Assembly: GCF_001941975.2 (NCBI RefSeq)
Contig: NZ_CP146991.1
Span: forward strand, 638,501 to 702,500
Direction of reading: 5' to 3'
Length of the DNA: 64,000 nt
From: Sporomusa sphaeroides DSM 2875
Lineage (GTDB): Bacteria; Bacillota; Negativicutes; Sporomusales; Sporomusaceae
The number at the start of each line of letters is the position of its first letter. Position 1 is the stretch's first letter. The position numbers were made by a program, and so were the translations under genes. The notes under the pieces were generated by a model, which did no database searches, was not told the origin of the DNA, and worked only from the letters and a program-made list of their open reading frames with translations. Below, piece after piece: positions 41,724-50,184 of the stretch.

Positions 41724-43445
41724 ATGGCAGAGACTATAGATTATCCGGCTGTTTTTGATGCCACCTACAATAGTATTATTGTTGTAAACAAAAAATTGCT
41801 TGTTATTGCAGTAAACAAAGCTGCCGCCGAGTTATTGGAACGCAGCCAGGCAGAGCTTATCGGTCAAAGAATTGAAGCCGTCATACCCAACACCCGCCTG
41901 CCGGAAGTGCTTGCAACCGGGAATGCCATACGCGGTGAGCGTATGAGTTTAGCCGGCCGGCAAGTGGTTACCAACCGCACGCCGATTTGGCAGCATGGGG
42001 AAATCACAGGCGCAATTGCTGAATTTCAGAACTATTATGATGTCGATGATCTTGCTTCCCAGTTAGACTCTGTCAAAGAAATGAATAAGGAACTGGAATG
42101 TTTGATTGAAGCCGTTGACGACGGCATTGTAGTCAGTGACGGCAAAGGCTATATCATCAGGGTAAATAAAGCCTATCAGCATATGACGGGTATTACGGCC
42201 GACGAGTATGTTGGCAAGCATGTTAAAGAACTGTTGCAAGCCGGTTATGTCGGGCGGACTACGTCCGATATTGTCATTGAACATAAAACGGTTTTGCATG
42301 TTACGGATATCCGCAATAATAAGGAATTGCTACTGACCAGTGTACCGGTGCTGAATGAAGCCGGCGATGTTATTCGGGTTGTGACGGTGTTTCGCGATTT
42401 AGCGGAATTAAACCACCTAAAAAAGCAACTGGCTCAACTGGAAAAAAGGGAAGTAAGATATCAGCAGGAGCTTACCTATTTACGATCCGAGCAGGTGTTT
42501 AAAACCATTGTTACCAATAATCAGGAGATGAAAGAAAAAATTGAACTGGCCTTCCGGGTAGCCAGGGTAAACTCCACTGTGCTTATTTTAGGCGAATCAG
42601 GGACCGGCAAGGAGCTGTTCGCGCAATTGATTCACCGGGCGAGCACCCGCTCCTGCCGGCCGTTTATCAAGGTCAATTGTGGCGCTATGCCCGAAACCCT
42701 ACTGGAATCCGAGTTGTTTGGGTATGAGGCAGGCGCTTTTACCGGTGCTGCCAAGGAGGGCAAAGCAGGACTGCTGGAAATCGCTCATGAGGGAACCTTG
42801 TTTTTAGATGAAATTGCCGAACTGCCGCTATCCTTGCAGGTAAAATTGCTACGAGCCATTCAGGAGCGGGAGATACGCCGTGTTGGCGGTAAGAAAACTC
42901 TTGCTGTTGATGTCCGGTTTGTGGCCGCTACCAACCGTAACCTGGAAGACATGGTGAAAAACAAACTTTTCCGGGAAGATTTATATTACCGTTTGAATGT
43001 TGTGCCGCTTTTCCTGCCGCCGTTGAGAGAGCGTAAGGAAGACATTTTTTTGTTGACTGCCGAGTTTCTAGACCGGATCAACAAACAATATGGCTGGCAT
43101 AAATGGCTGCATCCCGATCTGGTGCGGGCTTTTCTGAATTACAACTGGCCCGGTAATGTCCGGGAATTGCAGAATAGTATTGAACGCCTGGTTGTTACCA
43201 GCCGGGAAGACTGTCTGGGGCTGGAATTGATTCATAAATTGTTTCCTAATATGAATTCAATGGAGAATCTATCTGACGCTTACCAAGATGTCGGGTTATT
43301 GCAGGCTGCCGTAGAAAATGAGGAACGGAAAATTTTGCTGGCGATATACAAGAAGACAGGCAGCACACGCAAGGCGGCGGAAGCGCTGGGAATTAGCCAA
43401 TCCAGTGTGGTGAAAAAGCTGAAAAAATATGGTATAAGCAAATGA
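41724..43445 (+). CDS. Sigma-54-dependent transcriptional activator with PAS sensors
   Basis: The 573-residue activator has two PAS domains (about residues 8-115 and 125-230; [26 protein letters not shown] opens the second), a linker coiled coil, a sigma-54 AAA+ domain (Walker A GESGTGKE near 290, sigma-54 contact loop GAFTGA near 338, Walker B GTLFLDEI near 358) and a C-terminal HTH ([21 protein letters not shown]). It should drive the sigma-54 promoter at 43670-43685 in front of the methyltransferase operon, in response to a substrate or redox cue bound by a PAS domain. The start has AGGGGGG upstream. Confidence 0.93.
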   Translation: MAETIDYPAVFDATYNSIIVVNKKLLVIAVNKAAAELLERSQAELIGQRIEAVIPNTRLPEVLATGNAIRGERMSLAGRQVVTNRTPIWQHGEITGAIAEFQNYYDVDDLASQLDSVKEMNKELECLIEAVDDGIVVSDGKGYIIRVNKAYQHMTGITADEYVGKHVKELLQAGYVGRTTSDIVIEHKTVLHVTDIRNNKELLLTSVPVLNEAGDVIRVVTVFRDLAELNHLKKQLAQLEKREVRYQQELTYLRSEQVFKTIVTNNQEMKEKIELAFRVARVNSTVLILGESGTGKELFAQLIHRASTRSCRPFIKVNCGAMPETLLESELFGYEAGAFTGAAKEGKAGLLEIAHEGTLFLDEIAELPLSLQVKLLRAIQEREIRRVGGKKTLAVDVRFVAATNRNLEDMVKNKLFREDLYYRLNVVPLFLPPLRERKEDIFLLTAEFLDRINKQYGWHKWLHPDLVRAFLNYNWPGNVRELQNSIERLVVTSREDCLGLELIHKLFPNMNSMENLSDAYQDVGLLQAAVENEERKILLAIYKKTGSTRKAAEALGISQSSVVKKLKKYGISK

Positions 43446-43458
43446 CCTGCTCTTCAAG

Positions 43459-43478
43459 ATGCCGGCGAATCGCCGGTG
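43459..43478 (+). terminator. Terminator after the activator gene
   Basis: GCCGGCG-AAT-CGCCGG-type hairpin followed by TGTCTTTTT, 14 bases after the stop codon. Confidence 0.75.
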
Positions 43479-43496
43479 TCTTTTTATATGTACGAA

Positions 43497-43584
43497 CGCT
43501 GATTCGTTTTTGAATCAGCGATTACTTTTGTAATTAGGACAGTAGGCCTTTCTAAATAGAAGGTTTCAGCCTGTTGAGCAACAG
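43497..43584 (+). promoter_or_regulatory. Candidate upstream activator sites
   Basis: Two palindromes lie upstream of the sigma-54 promoter: CGCTGATTC/GAATCAGCG (43497-43520) and the perfect CTGTTGAGCAACAG (43571-43584), the latter about 86 bases before the -24 element, a usual distance for activator sites. The activator encoded just upstream is the likely binder. Confidence 0.5.
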
Positions 43585-43669
43585 CTAAAAGTCGCAAGGC
43601 GATTACAAAAATAATCAGAAGATTAAAACGGAAGGACATAAACTCCCTGCTGCTGCGGGCTTATTGGGT

Positions 43670-43685
43670 TGGCACACCTTTTGCA
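43670..43685 (+). promoter_or_regulatory. Sigma-54 promoter of the corrinoid methyltransferase operon
   Basis: TGGCACACCTTTTGCA matches the consensus TGGCAC-N5-TTGCA exactly (GG at 43671-43672, GC at 43683-43684). It is 86 bases before the corrinoid protein gene. Confidence 0.88.
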
Positions 43686-43770
43686 ATAGTATGGTTGCGC
43701 AAAGAGTTAACTCAATCCAGTAATTTGAATTAGTGAAGCGGCCGACAGCAAAGTAAAGGAGTTGTAACAC

Positions 43771-44406
43771 ATGTTTGATTTTAGCAAACTGACCAATGCG
43801 GTTACTTCCGGCGAATGGAAAAAGACGCCGGAATTAACCAACGAACTGCTCACCGCCGGGGCCAGTCCTGAAGATATTATTGCCCTTGGCCTGCAAAACG
43901 GTATGAGTATGGTGGGTGAAAAATATTCTGCCGGCGAATTCTTTTTGCCTGACATGATGCGGGCATCCCGGGCGATGAATGCCGCCATGGAAACGCTTAA
44001 ACCGGTTTTGGAAGACATCGAGTTGACCAAGCTTGGCAAATTTGTTATCGGCACTGTAAAAAATGATATGCATGACATCGGTAAAAATATTGTGGCGTCC
44101 TTCATGAAAGGGGTTGGCTTTGACGTAATTGATCTGGGGATTGATGTTTCTGAAGATAAATTTGTCGAGGTTGTGCGCACAGAGAAACCTGATATTCTGG
44201 GGCTGTCAGCCCTGTTGACCACTACCATGTATGAGATTGGCACTGTAATAAAAAAGCTGGAGAGTGAAGGGCTTCGGTCATCGGTCAAAATTATTGCCGG
44301 CGGCGCTCCGGTGACAGAACGGTTTGCCTTCCAAATGGGGGCAGATGCCTATGCCAAAGAAGGCGGCGAAGCTGTCCGTATTGCCAAGCAGCTTGTCGGT
44401 AAATAA
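43771..44406 (+). CDS. Corrinoid protein of a methyltransferase system
   Basis: The 211-residue protein carries the cobalamin cofactor between two methyltransferases. The N-terminal helical cap is residues about 1-90; the cobalamin-binding domain follows with the lower-ligand motif DMHDIGKN (DxHxxG) near residue 102, GVGFDVIDLGIDV, LSALLTTTMYEI and IIAGGAPVTERFAFQMGADAYA. It resembles MtbC/MttC/MtvC-type proteins. It is first in the operon with a methyl-donor methyltransferase and a pterin methyltransferase behind a sigma-54 promoter. AAAGGAG lies upstream. Confidence 0.92.
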   Translation: MFDFSKLTNAVTSGEWKKTPELTNELLTAGASPEDIIALGLQNGMSMVGEKYSAGEFFLPDMMRASRAMNAAMETLKPVLEDIELTKLGKFVIGTVKNDMHDIGKNIVASFMKGVGFDVIDLGIDVSEDKFVEVVRTEKPDILGLSALLTTTMYEIGTVIKKLESEGLRSSVKIIAGGAPVTERFAFQMGADAYAKEGGEAVRIAKQLVGK

Positions 44407-44427
44407 CAGACCAAAGGAGGGATTTTG

Positions 44428-45543
44428 ATGGCAATGACACACACACAACGAATTTTGGCAGCCGCACGCGGGGAGATGGTTGACAAACTTCCATTCGGAG
44501 CCCGTATTGATACCTGGTATAACTATCATAGTGCGCATGGAACATTACCGGAAAAATATCAAGGCTGGTCGGAAACAGATATTATTGCCGATCAGGGGGC
44601 CGGGGCGCAAAAACGGTTTTTCAGTGTTTGCAAGGAAAGCTTCCGTGATATGGAAGTCATCACCAACTGGGAGGGCAATTGGGAAACCAGAGAATATATT
44701 ACTTCCATCGGCACCTGTTCGATCAAGCTTTTATGGTCAACCAATGAAGGTCCCTGGTTGGCGTATGAACATGAAAAGCTTTTTAAAACAGCCAAAGACT
44801 ATCCGGTAATCAAATATATTCTGGAACATACTGAACCCTACTATAATACGGATTATGATAAAGAACGGGAAGTCATGGGAGAACGGGGCATTGTAATGAC
44901 AGGAACAGGCTTATGGTCTCCTGCCCAGCGAATTATGCGGGAAATTATGGGCTATGAGCAGTTCTTTGAAGAAATGATGGATAACCCGGAGGAAGTGGCC
45001 GAGCTTATTGAGGTTATGAGTGAACTGGAGCTTAAAAAACTAAAAATCGCCGCCGACTCAAAACTTGAGTTAATTAATCTCTGTGCCAACTGGAGCGACG
45101 ACATCCATACCCCGGTATTCAGGCAGTTCTTTACTCCATATTTTAAACAGGCTAATGAAATTATCCATGCTGCCGGCAAACTGTCGATGGCTCACGCAGA
45201 TGGTGAAATGCGCCGTCTATTGCCGCTGTTTGGCGAAACGGAGATTGATGTGGCGGAAGCCGTTACCCCGGCGCCGCAGTCCAGTATGACGATGAGTGAG
45301 TTTAAGCAAGGGTACGGGGACAAAGTGACGCTGTGGGGAGGGATTTCCTCAGTCATGTTTGAGCCTGCCTACAGTGACCAGGAATTTGACGACTTTGTCA
45401 TCAGGCTGATTAAGGAAATGGCCCCCGGCCAGCGCTTTATTCTCGGAATGGCTGACAATCTTCCCTTTGACGGTGATATCAACCGTATCGGCAGGGTGGT
45501 TGATTTGATCGAAAAATACGGTAAGCTGCCCATCTGGATATAA
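44428..45543 (+). CDS. Uroporphyrinogen-decarboxylase-fold methyltransferase (methyl donor:corrinoid)
   Basis: The 371-residue protein belongs to the UroD-like methyltransferase group (MtaA/MtbA/MtvB relatives). It has TQRILAAARGEMVDKLPFGAR at the N-terminus, HADGEMRRLLPLFGETEIDVAEAV near residue 255 and ILGMADNLPFDGDINRI near the C-terminus; a Zn site of His and Cys type is not clear. In the O-demethylase systems of acetogens such proteins transfer the methyl group of methoxyaromatics to the corrinoid protein; the substrate here could also be another methylated compound. ATG 44428 has AAAGGAGG seven bases upstream. Confidence 0.83.
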   Translation: MAMTHTQRILAAARGEMVDKLPFGARIDTWYNYHSAHGTLPEKYQGWSETDIIADQGAGAQKRFFSVCKESFRDMEVITNWEGNWETREYITSIGTCSIKLLWSTNEGPWLAYEHEKLFKTAKDYPVIKYILEHTEPYYNTDYDKEREVMGERGIVMTGTGLWSPAQRIMREIMGYEQFFEEMMDNPEEVAELIEVMSELELKKLKIAADSKLELINLCANWSDDIHTPVFRQFFTPYFKQANEIIHAAGKLSMAHADGEMRRLLPLFGETEIDVAEAVTPAPQSSMTMSEFKQGYGDKVTLWGGISSVMFEPAYSDQEFDDFVIRLIKEMAPGQRFILGMADNLPFDGDINRIGRVVDLIEKYGKLPIWI

Positions 45544-45553
45544 GAGGTGGCAC

Positions 45554-46348
45554 ATGATCATTATTGGCGAAAAAATCAACAGCAGCATTCCGTCAATGGC
45601 CGAAGCCATTAGCCGGCGGGATGAGGCTTATATTCAAAAAACAGCGGTGGCACAAGCACAAAATGGAACCCATTTTATTGATGTGAATGCCGGGGCGTTT
45701 GTTGACGCGGAAAAAGAGTTGCTGCCCTGGCTGGTCAAGGTTGTTCAGGCTGTGACTGCCGTACCGCTCTGCCTTGACAGTCCTGATCCGGCTGCATTAG
45801 CGGCAGCTATGGCCTGTCATCAAGGCAAACCGCTGATTAACTCCATTTCGCTGGAGAAAGACCGTTATAATGGCGTGCTTCCGTTAATCCGGGGCGGCGC
45901 CGCCGGTATCATCGGTCTATGCATGGATGACACCGGTATCCCTAAGACCGCCGAACAGCGGGCGGCTGTAGCCTGCCGGCTTGTTGACAGGTTGATCACC
46001 GATGGGGTAGCTTTCGCCGATATCTACCTGGATGTCATGGTGCAGCCGTTAGGTACGGACTGGTTGTCAGGCAAGGAGGTGCTGCAGGCTGTCCGTTTAC
46101 TTACCGCAGAATTTCCGGGAATTCATCTTACCTGCGGTCTCAGCAATGTTTCTTTCGGCCTGCCGAAGCGCCAGGTATTAAATCAGGCGTTTGCCGTCGC
46201 CTTGGCGGCTTACGGCTTAGATACCTTCTTCATTGATCCGCTGGATCACCGCATGATATCACTGCTGTTAGCTATTCAGGCTTTGAACGGCCAGGATGAA
46301 TATTGTTCGGAGTACATTGATGCATACCGTGCCGGCTTGATGAAGTAA
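45554..46348 (+). CDS. Methyltetrahydrofolate:corrinoid methyltransferase (pterin-binding)
   Basis: The 264-residue protein has the DHPS-like TIM-barrel pterin-binding fold: IIGEKINSSIPSM at the N-terminus, THFIDVNAGA near 39, PLCLDSPDPAAL near 71, PLINSISLE near 94, and DIYLDVMVQPLGTD near 155. It would accept the methyl group from the corrinoid protein and pass it to tetrahydrofolate (or run the reverse), feeding the Wood-Ljungdahl pathway. It resembles MtvA/MtgA and AcsE. It is the third gene of the operon; a strong hairpin overlaps its 3' end. Confidence 0.9.
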   Translation: MIIIGEKINSSIPSMAEAISRRDEAYIQKTAVAQAQNGTHFIDVNAGAFVDAEKELLPWLVKVVQAVTAVPLCLDSPDPAALAAAMACHQGKPLINSISLEKDRYNGVLPLIRGGAAGIIGLCMDDTGIPKTAEQRAAVACRLVDRLITDGVAFADIYLDVMVQPLGTDWLSGKEVLQAVRLLTAEFPGIHLTCGLSNVSFGLPKRQVLNQAFAVALAAYGLDTFFIDPLDHRMISLLLAIQALNGQDEYCSEYIDAYRAGLMK

Positions 46349-46365
46349 GCCGGCAGACGGTATGC
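46322..46365 (+). other. Strong hairpin at the end of the methyltransferase operon
   Basis: GCATACCGT-GCCGGCTT pairs with AAGCCGGC-AGACGGTATGC across the stop codon. There is no U-tract, so it may stabilise the upstream mRNA or reduce read-through into the transporter gene rather than terminate. The spacer to 46508 shows no other signal. Confidence 0.6.
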
Positions 46366-46508
46366 AGGCCAGCTAGTTACAGGTAAGCGGATCTGAATGA
46401 ATTTCAGGAAAACCGGGTTTAAAAAAGGATATACCTGGATTATAAAAAAATATGAGCTGACAAGTCTTTTAACGCAGATTTTATTAGCTCATACGGGAGG
46501 AGAAAAAA

Positions 46509-47825
46509 ATGTCGGAACAGGCGGTACGCTATCAAACAAAACAAGCCGGTTTAGCTGCCTTGATTGGGACGGTCTTGGAGTGGTATGATTTCTTAATTTA
46601 TGGAGCAGCCGCGGCGATGGTATTAAACAAGGTCTTTTTCCCTTCTATTGATCCGTTGATGGGTACTCTTGCTGCTTTTGGCACCTATGCGGTTGGCTTT
46701 CTTTCCCGACCCTTAGGCGGTTTAATTCTTGGCCACCTGGGCGATAGGGTCGGACGTAAAGAAGTTTTGATTCTTACCCTCTTTTTAATGGGTGGGGCAA
46801 CAACGGCCATCGGTCTTTTGCCAACATATGACCAGATCGGGATAATGGCACCGATTGCACTTGTCATCTTGCGATTAATCCAGGGATTTGGCGCAGGCGG
46901 CGAATATGCCGGTGCGGTAGTGCTATCTGTTGAACATGCCAAGCCGGGAAAAAGAGGGCTCGCCGGCTCCTGGGCGCCTATGGGCTTTTCAGCGGCTACC
47001 CTGCTGGCCAATGTAGTGTTCTTTTCCTGCCTGTCAATCATGGGAGAACAGGTTTTCGTGGATTGGGGCTGGCGAATTCCTTTTATTCTCGGTGCCGTTT
47101 GCGTATTAGTTGGTTATTTTATCCGCCGTCATATTGTTGAACCGCCGGCTTTCGAAAAAGCAAAGGCTGCCCGGGAACAGAGCAGTAAACGTATTGGCAT
47201 TTTTTCAGCGATTAAACGTCATCCGCGTGAAGTTCTTATCGTTATTGGCACACGTATGGGGGAAAATGGGTTTGCATACTTCTATCCGGTTTTCATTATG
47301 GCGTATCTGACAACCGGACTGGGGTTCCCGAAATCTACAGCATTATGGGGAGTTATTGCTGCCTGTATGCTGCAACTAATAGCTATGCCTGCTTTTGGCA
47401 TGCTTTCCGATAAAATCGGGCGCAAGCCGGTTTATATTGGCGGAACGATCCTGTCCATGCTTTGGCTTATCCCGTTTTTCCTGATTTGCGGAACAGGCTC
47501 CTTCTGGGCAATTATCCTGGGATTTGTTGTCGGGCTGGGAATAGCATATCCGGCAATGATGTCGCCGCAGGCTTCCTGGTATGCCGAATTATTTGACACA
47601 GATTTCCGCTTGTCCGGCTTTGCCTTTTCCCGTGAATTAGGCTCCATACTGGCCGGCGGACTGGCACCGTTTATTTGCACGGCACTATACAGCTGGAGCG
47701 GGCACTGGTGGCCCATTGTAGTGTACATGTGCGTGTTAGGTGTAATTACTTTAGTGGCTTTGGCTATGGGGCCGGAAACTGTCCATAAAAATATCGAAGA
47801 TAATCATCAGACAATTACTCAATAA
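46509..47825 (+). CDS. MFS transporter, metabolite:H+ symporter (MHS) family
   Basis: The 438-residue protein has 12 predicted membrane segments and MHS family marks: GTVLEWYDFLIYG near residue 20, RPLGGLILGHLGDRVGRKEVLI near 68 and RLIQGFGAGGEYAGAVVLSVEHA near 125, and a second-half GMLSDKIGRKPV. Relatives carry shikimate, citrate, betaine or aromatic acids. Placement after the methyl-transfer operon suggests import of its methylated substrate. GGGAGGAG lies upstream. Confidence 0.9.
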   Translation: MSEQAVRYQTKQAGLAALIGTVLEWYDFLIYGAAAAMVLNKVFFPSIDPLMGTLAAFGTYAVGFLSRPLGGLILGHLGDRVGRKEVLILTLFLMGGATTAIGLLPTYDQIGIMAPIALVILRLIQGFGAGGEYAGAVVLSVEHAKPGKRGLAGSWAPMGFSAATLLANVVFFSCLSIMGEQVFVDWGWRIPFILGAVCVLVGYFIRRHIVEPPAFEKAKAAREQSSKRIGIFSAIKRHPREVLIVIGTRMGENGFAYFYPVFIMAYLTTGLGFPKSTALWGVIAACMLQLIAMPAFGMLSDKIGRKPVYIGGTILSMLWLIPFFLICGTGSFWAIILGFVVGLGIAYPAMMSPQASWYAELFDTDFRLSGFAFSRELGSILAGGLAPFICTALYSWSGHWWPIVVYMCVLGVITLVALAMGPETVHKNIEDNHQTITQ

Positions 47826-47857
47826 GGGCAGTATGTAAACAAAATCAGAACAACCGT

Positions 47858-47905
47858 TGATGGGTCATTTTCTCGGAGCCAGCAGGAATGATATTTCTGG
47901 TTGAT
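47858..47905 (+). pseudogene. Short remnant resembling the N-terminus of a RelE/ParE-type toxin
   Basis: The 18-base word GGGTCATTTTCTCGGAGC is identical to part of the toxin gene at 57138-57155, and the same frame reads VIFSEPAG, where the toxin has VIFSERTGE. It then degenerates and stops. A csoR fragment lies beside the full toxin gene, so the two loci exchanged pieces. Confidence 0.5.
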
Positions 47906-47911
47906 CTACTA

Positions 47912-47971
47912 TAAAGTAGACTTAGCTTCAGGTGGGGTTTTAACCCCATCTGAAGCTAAGTCATCGGATAA
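47912..47971 (-). repeat. Dispersed hairpin repeat, family A, copy 3 (internally deleted, inverted)
   Basis: Read on the minus strand, it starts TTATCCGATGACT, goes directly to the second hairpin (AGCTTCAGATGGGG with CCCCACCTGAAGCT) and ends AAGTCTACTTTA, as copy 1. The first hairpin and CTAAGTCCCTGG segment are missing. It marks the ends of the repeat unit. Confidence 0.7.
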
Positions 47972-47982
47972 TTTGATTCTTA

Positions 47983-48008
47983 AACGTCCGTTTATACGGG
48001 CGTTTTTT
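47983..48008 (+). terminator. Intrinsic terminator before the csoR region
   Basis: AACGTCCG/CGGGCGTT (one G-T pair) around TTTATA, followed by six T. Confidence 0.8.
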
Positions 48009-48013
48009 GTTAT

Positions 48014-48142
48014 ACTAACAGAAAGGATACATTTCTTAAGAGCAGGCTAAAGGCGGCACCTGCTTTCACCGTCGCCAAAGGCGGCACCTGCTTTCACCGT
48101 CGCCAAAGGCTTGGAGCAAGTCGTATTTTCTTTATGAAAAAG
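48014..48142 (+). repeat. Dispersed repeat, family B, copy 2, with internal tandem duplication
   Basis: It shares its order of conserved words with 41532-41635. A 28-base unit starting GGCGGCACCTGCTTTCACC is present twice in direct succession (48052-48107), a recent duplication absent from the other copy. Confidence 0.7.
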
Positions 48143-48145
48143 GTA

Positions 48146-48175
48146 TTGATTTTATCCCCCCCGGGGGGATAAAAT
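48146..48175 (+). promoter_or_regulatory. CsoR promoter with G/C-tract palindromic operator
   Basis: TTGATT-N18-TAAAAT frames the palindrome ATCCCCCCCGGGGGGAT (48154-48170). CsoR-family operators are such C-tract/G-tract dyads. The operator fills the promoter spacer, so CsoR should repress its own operon when metal-free. Confidence 0.8.
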
Positions 48176-48192
48176 ATAAAGGGGAGGATATT

Positions 48193-48468
48193 ATGGAAAA
48201 ACATACACATTCTCATCAAAAACAGGTTGTGAACCGGCTGGCTAGAATTGAGGGGCATATTAGAGGGATTAAAGAAATGGTTCTGGCAGAACGGGATTGT
48301 CCTGAAGTATTATTACAAATTGCTGCTGTCAGAAAAGCGCTTGATAATACGGCTAAAATTATTTTAAAAGATCATCTGGAGGATTGCCTGATCCATGCCG
48401 TTAATGAGGGCGAACAGGAAAAATTCCTGGCCGATTTACAGGAAGCACTGGATCGTTACATCCGGTGA
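48193..48468 (+). CDS. csoR: CsoR-family metal-sensing repressor
   Basis: The 91-residue all-helical protein has the family core VVNRLARIEGHIRGIKEMV, and the metal ligands Cys (in RDCPEVLLQ near residue 36), His and Cys (in KDHLEDCL near 61 and 65), the Cu(I) set of CsoR. The N-terminus has HTHSH, which may add a nickel- or cobalt-like site. Metal binding should release the operator at 48154-48170. It leads an operon with a small membrane protein and a MATE exporter, not the usual CopA ATPase, so copper specificity is not certain. Confidence 0.88.
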   Translation: MEKHTHSHQKQVVNRLARIEGHIRGIKEMVLAERDCPEVLLQIAAVRKALDNTAKIILKDHLEDCLIHAVNEGEQEKFLADLQEALDRYIR

Positions 48469-48482
48469 CGGGAGGAGGATTT

Positions 48483-48680
48483 ATGAGTTTGTTTAAGGTA
48501 GCACCACTGGTTGTGGTTTTGCTGGCTATTCCATCGGTAACCTATGCGCACTCAGGTACTGTGTTTAAGGCCGTTGTCAACTATATTCCGCTGGCTTTAG
48601 CGTTAGCTTCTGTTTTTTCACGGCCGGTAGTTGAACTGGTGAAAAAAATCAGGGCGATTTTCATGAAAAAGCGTGACTAA
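48483..48680 (+). CDS. Small membrane protein in the csoR operon
   Basis: This 65-residue protein has a signal-peptide-like first segment (VAPLVVVLLAIPSVTYAHSG) and a second hydrophobic segment (YIPLALALASVFSRPVVELV), ending in a Lys/Arg-rich cytoplasmic tail. Not recognised as a known family. GGGAGGAGG precedes the ATG, which gives strong support for translation. Placed between csoR and the MATE gene, it may assist export or metal delivery; this is inference. Confidence 0.65.
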   Translation: MSLFKVAPLVVVLLAIPSVTYAHSGTVFKAVVNYIPLALALASVFSRPVVELVKKIRAIFMKKRD

Positions 48681-48701
48681 GTTCAGACCAGAGGCCCGAT
48701 A

Positions 48702-50045
48702 ATGCATGACGGCGTTTCTGGCACAAATCGAAAGCAAAAAGTAAAAGTTGTATTGGCGCTTGCCGTGCCTACTGTCATCGAAAACTTTTTGCTGACCATT
48801 GTCGGCTTTGTCGATACCTTTTTTGTAGCGCAAATCGGTTTGCATGAAGTTGCGGCCGTCGGCATGACTAATGCTATTGTAGCAATTTATATTGCTGTAT
48901 TTCTGGCAATGGGAATTGGCACGTCTTCGCTGATTGCCAGGTGCATGGGGGCTGGGGAAGTAGATAAAGCCAAGGCAATAGCACGGCAGTCAACCTGGAT
49001 TGCCGTGGCTATCGGACTTGTTTTTGGGTTAATTACCTTCCTTTTTGCTGAACCTTTGCTGCGTTACATGGGCACTGAGCCTGATGTTTTAGCTGCAGGG
49101 GTCGTTTATTTTCAGATCGTAGCCATTCCGTCTGTTTTCCTTTCGCTCATGACGGTTTTCGGAAATATCCTGCGAAGTGCCGGTGATACTAAAACTCCCA
49201 TGAAGGTGGGTGTATGGGTAAACCTGATTCATATTGGCCTGGACTATATATTGATTTTTGGCCTGGGAGGCTGGGACGGCTGGGGAATTACCGGAGCTGC
49301 CTGGGCAACAACCATTGTTCGGGTAATCGGAGCGGCGGCGTTATACGTCTATCTCCAAAAATCAGCGGTATCCTTTCCCTTGTTCCAAGGAGCATCCAGT
49401 GAATTTACCCTTCCTTTGCTGAAGCTTTCCGGCCCGGCGGTTATTGAGCGTCTAATCATGCGTCTGGGGCAATTGTTTTATGCAGGCTTGATTGTGCGGA
49501 TTGGCACAGATGTTTATACCTCCTTTTTGCTGGCAGGAAATATTTCATACTTTTCATTTATGCCAGGTTATGGCTTGGCGGTCGCCGCCACAACGCTTGT
49601 GGGCAATCACGTAGGAGCAAACCGCAAAAAGGATGCTTACCATTATGGGAAGGTAATCATGTGGATTGCCGTTATTTTCATGGGTTTTATCGGCGTGTTG
49701 TATTTTGCTTTTTCATCTATCGCCGGTTCCTGGTTTACAGCAGATAAAAATGTAATTGAAATGGTGGCTATTGGACTTCGGATTGATGCGTTTGCCCAAC
49801 CTTTTATAGCAGTCAGTTTGGTTATTGCCGGTGCGCTGCAAGGTGCCGGTGACACGAAAAGTCCGATGTACAGCACCATCATAGGTATATGGGTAATTCG
49901 CGTTGCTGGCATTTATGTGCTATGTTTGTATCTGGATATGGGCATTGCGGGAGTATGGCTGGTCAATGCTGTCGATTATGCCCTTCGTTCCGTCTTTTTG
50001 CTCTACAGGTTTAGAAGAATCATGCAAGTGTCCGCTAATCATTGA
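48702..50045 (+). CDS. MATE-family efflux transporter
   Basis: The 447-residue protein has 12 hydrophobic segments in two homologous halves (LALAVPTVIENFLLTIVGFVDTFFVAQIG at the start; LLKLSGPAVIERLIMRLGQLFYAGLI at the start of the second half), with GAGDTKSPM as in MATE proteins. It should expel a cationic compound by Na+ or H+ antiport. Its position in a CsoR operon suggests that the substrate is linked to metal stress, such as a metal-complexing compound; this is inference. It follows the small protein gene by 21 bases. Confidence 0.9.
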   Translation: MHDGVSGTNRKQKVKVVLALAVPTVIENFLLTIVGFVDTFFVAQIGLHEVAAVGMTNAIVAIYIAVFLAMGIGTSSLIARCMGAGEVDKAKAIARQSTWIAVAIGLVFGLITFLFAEPLLRYMGTEPDVLAAGVVYFQIVAIPSVFLSLMTVFGNILRSAGDTKTPMKVGVWVNLIHIGLDYILIFGLGGWDGWGITGAAWATTIVRVIGAAALYVYLQKSAVSFPLFQGASSEFTLPLLKLSGPAVIERLIMRLGQLFYAGLIVRIGTDVYTSFLLAGNISYFSFMPGYGLAVAATTLVGNHVGANRKKDAYHYGKVIMWIAVIFMGFIGVLYFAFSSIAGSWFTADKNVIEMVAIGLRIDAFAQPFIAVSLVIAGALQGAGDTKSPMYSTIIGIWVIRVAGIYVLCLYLDMGIAGVWLVNAVDYALRSVFLLYRFRRIMQVSANH

Positions 50046-50072
50046 CATATCTTTCATATGGAAGATATGGAT

Positions 50073-50110
50073 AACCCCTCCCGTCAGACTGACTGCGGGA
50101 GGGTTTATTT
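50073..50110 (+). terminator. Terminator after the MATE gene
   Basis: AACCCCTCCCG and CGGGAGGGTTT pair around TCAGACTGACTG, then TATTTTT follows. Just before it, CATATCTT/AAGATATG (50046-50069) forms a second hairpin. Confidence 0.85.
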
Positions 50111-50143
50111 TTCCAGGAAGGCAACTTAATTCATAACCTGGTA

Positions 50144-50172
50144 TTGACATCCAGAAAAAATTATATTAGAAT
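50144..50172 (+). promoter_or_regulatory. Sigma-A promoter of nikABCDE
   Basis: TTGACA (50144-50149), 17-base spacer, TAGAAT (50167-50172). A perfect Fur-type box begins 13 bases downstream. Confidence 0.75.
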
Positions 50173-50184
50173 CAACTTCAATAA

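Noticed and set aside
48052-48107. CRISPR-like direct repeat
   Set aside because: Only two units, directly adjacent without a spacer; it is a tandem duplication inside a dispersed repeat.
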